The position numbers and the translations under genes were made by a program. This document shows positions 26,006 through 32,701 of a DNA stretch of 52,585 bases, piece by piece; positions within the stretch are counted from its first letter, which is position 1; every line of letters begins with the position of its first letter. Origin of the DNA: an uncultured Clostridia bacterium (GTDB lineage: Bacteria; Bacillota; Clostridia; Oscillospirales; Ruminococcaceae); contig CALZUA010000023.1 in the NCBI GenBank assembly GCA_945829235.1, positions 1 to 52,585 on the forward strand, written 5' to 3'. The notes under the pieces were generated by a model, which worked only from the letters and a program-made list of their open reading frames with translations, searched no databases and was not told where the DNA came from.

Positions 26006-27027
26006 GCATTCTTTTTGAAAATGATGAGGCAAACATAATCAATGACGACGTTAAGAGCAAGATTAGCCCTAACTTGTTTGTCTTTTGCAATTACGAGCCC
26101 ACCCCTAAAATTACTGATGATATCTGCGGACTTTTTTTGCTCAAGGTCAGCAACTTTTATAAATTGCTTGTTGATTCGGGGTGGGTAGTAAAGAAGCTCG
26201 GTTATATTTACAGCGGTAAAGAAAGTTCCAACTCCAAGTTCCTACCGTTTTCCAATAAGGACGTTGAAAATATTTATAAAATCGTGAGGGATTTGAGGAC
26301 GGGCTTTTTTCATAACATCTCCGATAAAAATGGTGATAATTTAGTTATTAACCATATCAAAGGCTGGTTCGACCTGCACACGAAAAAAGATGGAATTGAT
26401 TATAAGGAATGCATTGAAGCTATCGATGGCGATGCTGAAACAATCATTGATGTTTGCAAAAAATTCGTAGAATGCGTTGAGAAAATGTCGGACGCTGACA
26501 GGGAAGCCGCTATTGAGAGATGGAAAAGCGTCATTATCGAGCATTACACGCAAAAACAGGATATGTTTTTCAATATGCTTAGAAGCTACTACTTTTCCAA
26601 ACATCCCGAAATAACCTCCCAACAATGGAACAAAAAAGCGGAAGGATATAGAATAGTTCTCAGCTATTTTACCTATGATTTAAAGCAGTACAATGATAAA
26701 ATTAAAAATATTCCGTCAACGTTAAAGGAAACAATTAAATTAAAAGATAATTATTCAATTGAGAGTCGTACTGTCGGGGAAAACAGGGCAAAATACTTGT
26801 TTGATAGCGAAGATATCAATTTGCTTTATCCAAAAGATGACAACGAAAAAAAGAAGCTTGTTGACAAGTTCTTTGAAAATGAGCTTGAGAATGCTATTAA
26901 CGACATACTTAAAATTGCTCCCGAATGCTCACTGTTGCCGCAAAATATATTTAATGAAGTTTTCGACAAAACTAAAACCAAATTCAAGTTCTTTAATTGT
27001 GATTTTGCCAGATTCGATTTTACATAA
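26002..27027 (+). CDS. Protein with a HEPN-like Rx4H motif, partner of the NTPase
   Basis: 341 residues. The ATG at 26002 overlaps the upstream stop (ATGA) and has GGGAGGGAGAAAG before it. Mostly helical, cytoplasmic. The segment IVRDLRTGFFHN holds Arg99 and His104 in R-x4-H spacing after a long helix, the pattern of HEPN ribonucleases (Rx4-6H), often seen as effectors in toxin-antitoxin and abortive-infection systems. The rest (for example the ITSQQWNKKAEGYRI segment) is not recognised. AT-rich like its partner. The motif is short and could be chance; the two-gene layout with a STAND-like NTPase makes it more credible. Confidence 0.6.
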   Translation: MSILFENDEANIINDDVKSKISPNLFVFCNYEPTPKITDDICGLFLLKVSNFYKLLVDSGWVVKKLGYIYSGKESSNSKFLPFSNKDVENIYKIVRDLRTGFFHNISDKNGDNLVINHIKGWFDLHTKKDGIDYKECIEAIDGDAETIIDVCKKFVECVEKMSDADREAAIERWKSVIIEHYTQKQDMFFNMLRSYYFSKHPEITSQQWNKKAEGYRIVLSYFTYDLKQYNDKIKNIPSTLKETIKLKDNYSIESRTVGENRAKYLFDSEDINLLYPKDDNEKKKLVDKFFENELENAINDILKIAPECSLLPQNIFNEVFDKTKTKFKFFNCDFARFDFT

Positions 27028-27100
27028 ACAGTGCGCTTATACAATTGTGAATTATCAGGTTTTTATTCGTTGAAACGGCAGAGATTATAAGTAAAGCAAC

Positions 27101-27138
27101 CGACCGCAGAAAGATTTTATCTGCGGTCGATTTGTTTA
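27101..27138 (+). terminator. Rho-independent terminator after the NTPase/HEPN-like island
   Basis: Perfect 10-bp stem CGACCGCAGA / TCTGCGGTCG with a 9-base loop, then ATTTGTTTATG; the T tract is interrupted. Confidence 0.75.
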
Positions 27139-27223
27139 TGTACAAATTATATCAAACACCCTTCACATAATCTTTTCCCGTACTTTTTCGACAACCAAAA
27201 AATTTTTTAAAAAATTTCCAAAT

Positions 27224-27274
27224 ACCTATTGACAAAGTAGGCAAATAGTGATATAATCATATTAACCTACTAAA
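27224..27274 (+). promoter_or_regulatory. Sigma-A promoter of the sulfur operon with ACCTA(C/T)T operator-like repeats
   Basis: TTGACA at 27229-27234, 17-bp spacer, TATAAT at 27252-27257. The -35 sits inside CCTATTGACAAAGTAGG (27225-27241), which has inverted CCTA/TAGG ends. A second ACCTACTAA at 27265-27273 lies near the expected transcription start. An Rrf2-type regulator is encoded in the same operon and is the obvious candidate to bind here; binding is inferred. Confidence 0.7.
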
Positions 27275-27306
27275 CAGATGGGAAAATTCAATTGAGGAGG
27301 TTGCTT

Positions 27307-27387
27307 ATGACAAGCCTGAGAATTACCCGTTTTAACGAACGATGTCCGAGGATTTCCCTTGTTGATTTGTATAGCCGAATGTGTTGA
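27307..27387 (+). CDS. 26-residue leader peptide ending in VDLYSRMC, upstream of metY-cysK
   Basis: ATG at 27307 preceded by a strong GAGGAGG site (27295-27301); 26 codons, then TGA. The peptide has two cysteines (residues 13 and 26), the second as last residue, and is rich in Arg. The ending VDLYSRMC recalls the short leader peptides (pattern VDL-x-R-...-C) annotated upstream of sulfur genes in actinomycetes, and cysteine codons would allow attenuation by cysteine supply. It ends 50 bases before metY. I do not see a clear terminator hairpin between them, so a translational or transcript-stability mechanism is as likely as attenuation. Confidence 0.6.
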   Translation: MTSLRITRFNERCPRISLVDLYSRMC

Positions 27388-27437
27388 CGGCGAGAACTTA
27401 CAATTAAAATTATCAGAAATTACAGGAGGAAATCATT

Positions 27438-28739
27438 ATGTCCGATATTAAAAACCCCGAAAACTGGAGCTTTGAAACCAAACAGCTCCACGTTGGTCAG
27501 GAAACCGCTGACCCCGCGACCGATGCGCGCGCCGTGCCGATTTACGCGAGCACCTCTTACGTTTTCCACAACTCTCAGCACGCCGCAGACCGCTTTGGAC
27601 TGCGTGACGCGGGCAATATTTACGGCAGACTCACAAACCCCACTCAGGATATTTTCGAGCGCAGAATTGCCGCTCTCGAGGGCGGTACAGCCGCTCTGGC
27701 AACCGCTTCGGGCGCTGCCGCGATAAACTACACAATCTTGGCTCTTGCGAGAAGCGGCGAGCACATTGTCGCTTCAAAGACAATTTACGGCGGTACATAC
27801 AACCTTCTCGCGCACACGCTCCCGCTTTCTTCGGGAATTACAACAACGTTTGTTGACCCCGACGAGGAAAACGCTTTCGAGAACGCAATTCAGCCGAACA
27901 CCAAGGCGATTTACATCGAAACTCTCGGCAACCCGAATTCCAACATTATCGATATCGAGGAAGTGGCAAAGGTTGCGCATAAGCACGGAATCCCGCTTGT
28001 TGTTGACTCAACGTTTGCGACGCCTTATCTTATCAACCCGCTGAAATACGGCGCGGATATTGTCGTTCACTCGGCAACCAAGTTTATCGGCGGTCACGGC
28101 ACGGCAATCGGCGGTGTTATCGTTGACGGCGGCTTCGACTGGGCGGCTTCGGGCAGGTATCCGTGGATTTCCGAGCCGAATGACAGCTATCACGGCGTTT
28201 CGTTCGCACAAGCCGCGGGAAAAGCCGCTTTCGTTACATACATTCGCGCAATTTTGCTTCGCGACACGGGAGCAACGCTCTCGCCGTTCCACGCGTTTAT
28301 CTTCCTGCAGGGACTTGAAACGTTGTCGCTTCGTGTTGAACGGCACGTTGAGAACGCGCTGAAAATTGTTCAATATCTCAACAATCACCCGCAGGTTGAG
28401 GCGGTTCATCACCCGTCGCTTGAAACCGAGCCAAGCCACAAGCTGTACAAGAAATATTTCCCGAACGGCGGCGGTTCGATTTTCACCTTTGAAATCAAGG
28501 GCGACGATAAAACCGCGCAGAAATTCATCGATAATCTCGGCATTTTCTCGCTTCTCGCGAATGTTGCCGATGTAAAATCGCTGGTTATTCACCCCGCGAG
28601 CACAACCCACTCACAGCTCACCGAGGAAGAGCTCGCCGAGCAGGGTATCAAGCCCAACACCATTCGCCTTTCGATAGGCATTGAGAACATAAACGACCTT
28701 ATTGCCGCGCTTGACGCCGCATTTAAAGCTGTTCAGTAA
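27438..28739 (+). CDS. metY: O-acetylhomoserine sulfhydrylase (aminocarboxypropyltransferase)
   Basis: 433 residues, full length for the family. A cytoplasmic PLP enzyme of the Cys/Met metabolism class that makes homocysteine from O-acetylhomoserine and sulfide. Visible family signatures: IYASTSYVF near the start, [22 protein letters not shown], and the PLP-lysine in [11 protein letters not shown] (Lys215). The C-terminus ends with the usual [17 protein letters not shown]-like text. ACAGGAGG precedes the ATG. First enzyme of a three-gene sulfur operon followed after 23 bases by cysK. Confidence 0.95.
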   Translation: MSDIKNPENWSFETKQLHVGQETADPATDARAVPIYASTSYVFHNSQHAADRFGLRDAGNIYGRLTNPTQDIFERRIAALEGGTAALATASGAAAINYTILALARSGEHIVASKTIYGGTYNLLAHTLPLSSGITTTFVDPDEENAFENAIQPNTKAIYIETLGNPNSNIIDIEEVAKVAHKHGIPLVVDSTFATPYLINPLKYGADIVVHSATKFIGGHGTAIGGVIVDGGFDWAASGRYPWISEPNDSYHGVSFAQAAGKAAFVTYIRAILLRDTGATLSPFHAFIFLQGLETLSLRVERHVENALKIVQYLNNHPQVEAVHHPSLETEPSHKLYKKYFPNGGGSIFTFEIKGDDKTAQKFIDNLGIFSLLANVADVKSLVIHPASTTHSQLTEEELAEQGIKPNTIRLSIGIENINDLIAALDAAFKAVQ

Positions 28740-28762
28740 TTATTTTTAAAGGAGAGATTATT

Positions 28763-29695
28763 ATGTCTAACATTTACAAATCCGCTGATGAACTTATCGG
28801 CAAAACCCCGCTTCTTGAGCTTGCTCACATTGAAAAGGAGCTTGGACTTAACGCGAAGCTTATCGCAAAGCTTGAGTATTTCAACCCCGCAGGTTCTGTC
28901 AAGGACAGAATTGCCAAGGCGATGATTGATGACGCGGAGGCAAAGGGCGTGCTCACGAAGGACTCCGTTATCATCGAGCCTACAAGCGGTAATACAGGAA
29001 TCGGTCTTGCGTCTGTTGCGGCGGCGCGCGGTTATCGCATTATCATTGTAATGCCTGAAACGATGTCTGTTGAGCGCAGACAGCTGATGAAAGCGTACGG
29101 CGCGGAGCTTGTCCTCACCGAAGGCGCAAAGGGAATGAAGGGCGCGATTGCCAAAGCGGAGGAGCTTGCCAAGGAAATCCCGGGCGGCTTTATCCCGTCG
29201 CAGTTCACCAACCCCGCTAACCCCGAGGCTCACCGCAAAACTACTGCTCCCGAGATTTGGGAGGACACGGACGGCGCGGTTGATATCTTTGTCGCGGGCG
29301 TTGGTACGGGCGGTACAATCACGGGTATCGGCGAGTATCTGAAGGCAAAAAATCCGAACGTAAAGGTTGTCGCGGTTGAGCCGAAGAGCTCTCCCGTTCT
29401 CTCGGAGGGAGTTGCGGGAGCGCACAAAATTCAGGGTATCGGCGCGGGCTTTGTTCCCGAAATTCTCAACACCAAGGTTTACGATGAAATCATAACTGTT
29501 GCCAACGAGGACGCTTTTGAAACGGGAAAACTCATCGGCAGAAAAGAGGGTGTTCTTGTGGGAATTTCCTCGGGAGCGGCTGTTCACGCGGCAATAGAGC
29601 TTGCAAAGCGTCCCGAAAACGCGGGCAAGAACATTGTCGTTCTGCTTCCCGACACGGGCGACAGATACCTGTCAACACCGCTGTTTGCGGATTGA
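28763..29695 (+). CDS. cysK: Cysteine synthase A (O-acetylserine sulfhydrylase)
   Basis: 310 residues, usual length. PLP-lysine Lys47 in NPAGSVKDR, the substrate loop [11 protein letters not shown] (about 73-83), the GTGGT phosphate-binding loop (about 179-183) and the GISSGAA signature (about 268-274). It makes cysteine from O-acetylserine and sulfide. AAAGGAGAG lies before the ATG. It sits between metY and an Rrf2 regulator, three bases from the latter. Confidence 0.96.
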   Translation: MSNIYKSADELIGKTPLLELAHIEKELGLNAKLIAKLEYFNPAGSVKDRIAKAMIDDAEAKGVLTKDSVIIEPTSGNTGIGLASVAAARGYRIIIVMPETMSVERRQLMKAYGAELVLTEGAKGMKGAIAKAEELAKEIPGGFIPSQFTNPANPEAHRKTTAPEIWEDTDGAVDIFVAGVGTGGTITGIGEYLKAKNPNVKVVAVEPKSSPVLSEGVAGAHKIQGIGAGFVPEILNTKVYDEIITVANEDAFETGKLIGRKEGVLVGISSGAAVHAAIELAKRPENAGKNIVVLLPDTGDRYLSTPLFAD

Positions 29696-29698
29696 TTT

Positions 29699-30109
29699 AT
29701 GATAACGACACGCGGACGTTATGCATTGCGGGTTCTCATCGACCTTGCCGAGCACCCGAGCGAAAACTACACGCCGATGAAGGAAATCGCGGCGCGGCAA
29801 GGACTTTCGCAGAAGTATCTCGAGCAGATTATGCCGGTTCTCATCAAGAACAAAATCGTTGACGGAATGAGCGGAAAAGGCGGCGGATATCGGCTTGTCC
29901 GCTCACCCGAGGAGTATGTTGTCGGGGAAATTCTCTCGCTCACCGAGGGCAGTCTGGCGCCGGTTTCCTGCCTTGAGTGCAAGGACGAGAAATGCGAGCG
30001 CTCCGAGGACTGCCGAACGCTCCCGATGTGGAAAAAGTACAGCGAGCTGACCAAGGATTTTTTCAACGGGATAACTTTAGCCGACCTTATGAAACCCGAA
30101 AATTATTAA
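29699..30109 (+). CDS. Rrf2-family transcription regulator, CymR/IscR-like
   Basis: 136 residues. N-terminal winged helix typical of Rrf2 (TTRGRYALRVLIDLAEH, then QKYLEQIMPVLIKNKIV and GKGGGYRL). CymR of this family controls cysteine genes with CysK as co-regulator, and the gene follows cysK by three bases, so a CymR-like role is likely. Unlike CymR as commonly described it has a cluster of four cysteines (91, 94, 99, 105) at the position of the IscR cluster ligands, so an Fe-S or redox input is possible. A candidate operator overlaps the operon promoter. Confidence 0.88.
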   Translation: MITTRGRYALRVLIDLAEHPSENYTPMKEIAARQGLSQKYLEQIMPVLIKNKIVDGMSGKGGGYRLVRSPEEYVVGEILSLTEGSLAPVSCLECKDEKCERSEDCRTLPMWKKYSELTKDFFNGITLADLMKPENY

Positions 30110-30113
30110 AATT

Positions 30114-30146
30114 AACAGGCGTTCTTATCGGGGAACGCCTGTTTTT
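30114..30146. terminator. Terminator between convergent sulfur operon and lysis cassette
   Basis: Perfect 11-bp stem AACAGGCGTTC / GAACGCCTGTT with an 8-base loop and T tract on the plus strand. The minus strand also has a short A/T flank, so it may serve both convergent units. Confidence 0.88.
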
Positions 30147-30147
30147 G

Positions 30148-30795
30148 TTATTTCTCGACCTCAACTATAAACCCGTCAAAGCCGGCTTTTTTCGCTTTTT
30201 CGAGATAATTCTCGGCATTTGTTTTCGAGGAAAACGCGCCGATTTGCACGCGGTAAAGTTTGGCGTTTTCGGCAACGCCAAGCCGTTTGTTCACGTCATC
30301 GGCAATCTGTCCCATGCGCTCGTAAAGGTAAGTTCCCGGGCAAGATTTTCCCGAGTGAAACCAGCGGTGTACGGTCATATTTTGCTTGTCAACTTGACCG
30401 ATTAACGACTTGTCCGCGCGCCAAAGCAGTTTCTTGATATCGTTTCGCTTGCAAATGTCCGTGAGCAAATCAATCATCGCGGCGTAAACTTTTTCGTTCA
30501 CCGCAAACGGCTCTTTGGTATCAGACGCGCACTCGATTGTAATCGCGCGGTTGTCGTTCGCGGCACTTGAACTGCAATACGACCTGTCCTTTTCCTCAAC
30601 GTACATTGCAATTCTGCCGTCCTTGCCGATACCGTAATTCGAGCTTGCCGCTTTCGTCTGAAACAGCTCCCCGAGCGGTTCTACGTTGCATTGTCCGACT
30701 ACACAATGTATCGTGATTGTATCGATTTTGTGGTTACGCGGACTGTCCTTATGCGGTGAAATCTTGGTGTAAGAAACGAGCGGCGAATTACTCAT
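30148..30795 (-). CDS. N-acetylmuramoyl-L-alanine amidase with C-terminal SPOR domain (endolysin-like)
   Basis: 215 residues. The ATG at 30795 follows AAGGAAGTGG; a longer frame to 30855 lacks such a site. Amidase_2-type features: ITIHCVVG near residue 30 (Zn His), AASSNYGIGKDGRIAMYV, NDNRAITIECA, and the second metal site around VHRWFHSGKSCPG. The last 45 residues (KLYRVQIGAFSSKTNAENYLEKAKKAGFDGF) form a SPOR domain that binds denuded peptidoglycan. No signal peptide, so release would need the holin encoded just upstream, whose end it overlaps by 8 bases. Typical phage endolysin, but no phage structural genes are nearby. Confidence 0.9.
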   Translation of the reverse strand: MSNSPLVSYTKISPHKDSPRNHKIDTITIHCVVGQCNVEPLGELFQTKAASSNYGIGKDGRIAMYVEEKDRSYCSSSAANDNRAITIECASDTKEPFAVNEKVYAAMIDLLTDICKRNDIKKLLWRADKSLIGQVDKQNMTVHRWFHSGKSCPGTYLYERMGQIADDVNKRLGVAENAKLYRVQIGAFSSKTNAENYLEKAKKAGFDGFIVEVEK

Positions 30796-31000
30796 CTGTA
30801 CCACTTCCTTTGTTCCCGCCGTCTGCCAAGCCTTCTCCGAGAACGTACCCGACAACCGCCGCGCCCGACATTATCGCGCCGGTGATTTTATCGGCAGTTT
30901 CCTGCGTTCCCCCGAAGATAATCACAAGCCCCGCGACAAATCCAGCGATTGAAACCCATAATTTGCGGCTCGTCAGCTTGCGCTTCCAGTCAATTTTCAT
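30788..31000 (-). CDS. Phage-type holin
   Basis: 70 residues. Starts MKIDWKRKLTSRKLWVS, then a hydrophobic helix (AGFVAGLVIIFGG), a short loop and a second weaker helix (AAVVGYVLGEGLAD), ending in a small polar tail. This is the layout of small Firmicute phage holins (MKINWKVRxKNKxFW-type starts). Holins make membrane lesions that let the amidase reach the wall. Overlaps the upstream XhlA-like gene by 11 bases and the amidase gene by 8. Confidence 0.85.
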   Translation of the reverse strand: MKIDWKRKLTSRKLWVSIAGFVAGLVIIFGGTQETADKITGAIMSGAAVVGYVLGEGLADGGNKGSGTDE

Positions 31001-31223
31001 AGCGTTTCACCTCGCAGTCCAAATTCTTGATTTTCTCGTCCTGAACCTCGTTGTGCCGCTCCAGAGCGTAAACGCGCTCGATGACTCGGTTGTGCTTGTT
31101 GACCTTTTCTTCAAGCTGTTGCAGGCGATAGGCGGTGAGGCGAGATGACGCGATGATTCCGCCGAAGCTCCCGATTAACGTGAAAAGCCCCGAAATTATT
31201 GCAACAATAATTGCGCTGTCCAT
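30990..31223 (-). CDS. XhlA-like holin-associated small membrane protein
   Basis: 77 residues from the ATG at 31223, which has AAAAGGAGG upstream. One N-terminal hydrophobic helix (AIIVAIISGLFTLIGSFGGIIA), then a long charged coiled coil (YRLQQLEEKVNKHNRVIERVYALERH) ending in a basic tail. This is the architecture of hemolysin XhlA/BhlA-type proteins that sit before holin and amidase genes in Bacillus-type prophages. First gene of the three-gene cassette. Confidence 0.78.
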   Translation of the reverse strand: MDSAIIVAIISGLFTLIGSFGGIIASSRLTAYRLQQLEEKVNKHNRVIERVYALERHNEVQDEKIKNLDCEVKRYEN

Positions 31224-31267
31224 TAAAATCCTCCTTTTTGTAAATTTCAGCATTTTGCTGTAATTGT

Positions 31268-31300
31268 ATTATAAATCGGGAGGAACTGCAAAAAACTGCA
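31268..31300 (-). promoter_or_regulatory. Promoter of the lysis cassette with double TGCAGTT box
   Basis: Read on the minus strand: TGCAGTTTTTTGCAGTT (31300 to 31284), 10 bases, TATAAT (31273 to 31268). No consensus -35 is present; the double box lies where it would be. The same element with the same spacing precedes the replication-like gene at 44524. The -10 lies 45 bases before the XhlA-like ATG. Confidence 0.7.
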
Positions 31301-31346
31301 TGTTTCACTAAATGATAAAAGCTGAACTTTTGACACAGCCGTTTGT

Positions 31347-31800
31347 TTATCCGAAGCACCTAGCGGCGCTTATATCAACGCAGAAATTTGGGATTTTATA
31401 CAGCGCGAGAACCTCGGTTATCCCGTTTTCCCGAATGTAATCCGTGACTTTTCCCGTGAAAAACCGCAGGTCGATAAGGTGCGTTTCCTTGTAATCATCA
31501 ACAACAAACTGCCCGAAACAATTCGCGTAGGAGTCCTTGATTATCAGGATTTTTCCGTTGCCGTTGCCGTTGGTTTTGGTAACAGCTTGGTTTGAGTTGA
31601 AGAACACGGCTTTCTTCCGGTTTACTCTCGGGCTTGCTCTCGGGTTGAACAGGCTTGCTCTCAGGGGTTGAAGCATCGCTTGTTGAGGAGCTTTCGGAGG
31701 GCGCGGAGCTGTTTTCCTTGTTGTCGGAATTTTTGTCTTTCTGTACATATAACGACCGAGGAAAAGAAAATGTCGGAAAAATTTTTGTTTTTTCCGACAA
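31347..31800 (-). pseudogene. Remnant of a DHHW/SGNH-type extracellular protein
   Basis: The 3' part encodes NGNGKILIIKDSYANCFGQF and LIDLRFFTGKVTDYIRENG, text typical of the C-terminal half of DHHW-family (AlgX-like SGNH) proteins. A Ser/Pro/Glu/Lys-rich linker (ESKPVQPESKPESKPEES) that normally follows the signal anchor lies just upstream in another frame. The middle of the gene with the DHHW and catalytic motifs is missing and the joined ends are out of frame, so this is a deleted, dead gene. Confidence 0.65.
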
Positions 31801-31808
31801 ATTTTTTT
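31771..31808. terminator. Bidirectional hairpin terminator
   Basis: Stem TGTCGGAAAAA / TTTTTCCGACA followed by AATTTTTTT on the plus strand. On the minus strand it lies right after the stop codon of the decayed anti-sigma gene. Confidence 0.75.
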
Positions 31809-32200
31809 ATTTGATTTTCCGGTAAATCTCGGTAATACTCTCAGCGGTTGTTTCATCTCCGTTTGACAGGATAAACGTCACCGCGCCGTTCGTCCATTTC
31901 AGCTTGAAATAGTTGAACTCGATTCCGCGAATTGTTTCGAAAATCGCATCGGTTTGCGCGTCAACTTTGTCGCTTTTAATCAGCGTTCCGTTGATGCCGG
32001 AGAAATCGCCGCTTTGCTATGACGCGCGCAAGCAGTAGGATTTCCCGCTGTATGTGAAGTCAACCTGCGCGATGCTCCCGTCAAGGATTGAGTAAGCGAT
32101 ATCCTCGGAGCCGGCGGGCGCGTCTGCGCGGAAATGAAGCTGTTGTTCAAAGTCATCGGCGCAGTTTACCGTCATAAACGGGTTTGGAATTTCAACTCCG
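31808..32200 (-). pseudogene. C-terminal fragment of an anti-sigma-like protein (DUF4367 type), with in-frame TAG
   Basis: The minus-strand frame reads NPFMTVNCADDFEQQLHF, IAYSILDGSIAQVDFTYSG, YCLRAS, a TAG stop at 32017-32019, then SGDFSGINGTLI and a normal end FILSNGDE-TTAESITEIYRKIK. This is the extracytoplasmic domain commonly fused to anti-sigma factors in Ruminococcus-type genomes. The N-terminal and membrane parts are absent. The nonsense codon and missing start make it a pseudogene. It follows a decayed ECF sigma gene, the normal order for such pairs. Confidence 0.65.
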
Positions 32201-32442
32201 CTACTTTAATTTCCTTGAAAGAACCTTGCAGAGATTTATCGCGGTTACCGTCAACCATTTTCGCTCGTGAACCTCATCGGTGAACTCAAAATCCTCGTTC
32301 AGCACCTTCACAAACACGTCCTCGGTGCAATCCTCGGCATCAGCTGTCGATTTCATATAAGTCATACATAATCGATAGATGTATTTCCAGTGGCGCTCGT
32401 AAAACGCCTCAATTCTTCATCAGTCTTGAAAGTTGTTTCCAT
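32201..32442 (-). pseudogene. Frameshifted and truncated ECF sigma factor
   Basis: AGGAGG (32451-32456, minus) and ATG at 32442 start METTFKTDEEL, after which a one-base shift leads to the frame EAFYERHWKYIYRLCMTYMK, AEDCTEDVFVKVL and KWLTVTAINLCK. This is sigma region 2 of an ECF factor with the usual domain order. Region 4 is lost and the frame ends in TAG at 32201-32203. It runs directly into the anti-sigma fragment, so a deletion fused the two genes. Confidence 0.75.
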
Positions 32443-32614
32443 CGGAGAATCCTCCTAACATTATGATAACGATTGAAACAGTCGTTTTGTCGGGAAATTT
32501 CACAAAAAATATTGATTTTGACTAATTATACAATAAATTGAAAAATATGCAAATATTTCCGAAAAATTTCATATAGATTTGTGATATTTTGACAGAGAGT
32601 TCACGCGGTTTTGC
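32443..32614. other. AT-rich intergenic region, no gene seen
   Basis: Between the divergent decayed sigma gene and the PP2C promoter. It holds the ribosome site of the pseudogene and AT-rich stretches, with no convincing reading frame or hairpin. Confidence 0.6.
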
Positions 32615-32644
32615 TTGACAAGGACAGTGAAAATGTGGTATAAT
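32615..32644 (+). promoter_or_regulatory. Sigma-A promoter of the PP2C-exporter operon
   Basis: TTGACA at 32615-32620, 18-bp spacer, TATAAT at 32639-32644, 57 bases before the ATG at 32702. Confidence 0.88.
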
Positions 32645-32701
32645 AATATGTGTATTTGTACCATTTTGGACAATATTTAGTGAAGTTACGGAGAGAAGAA
32701 A

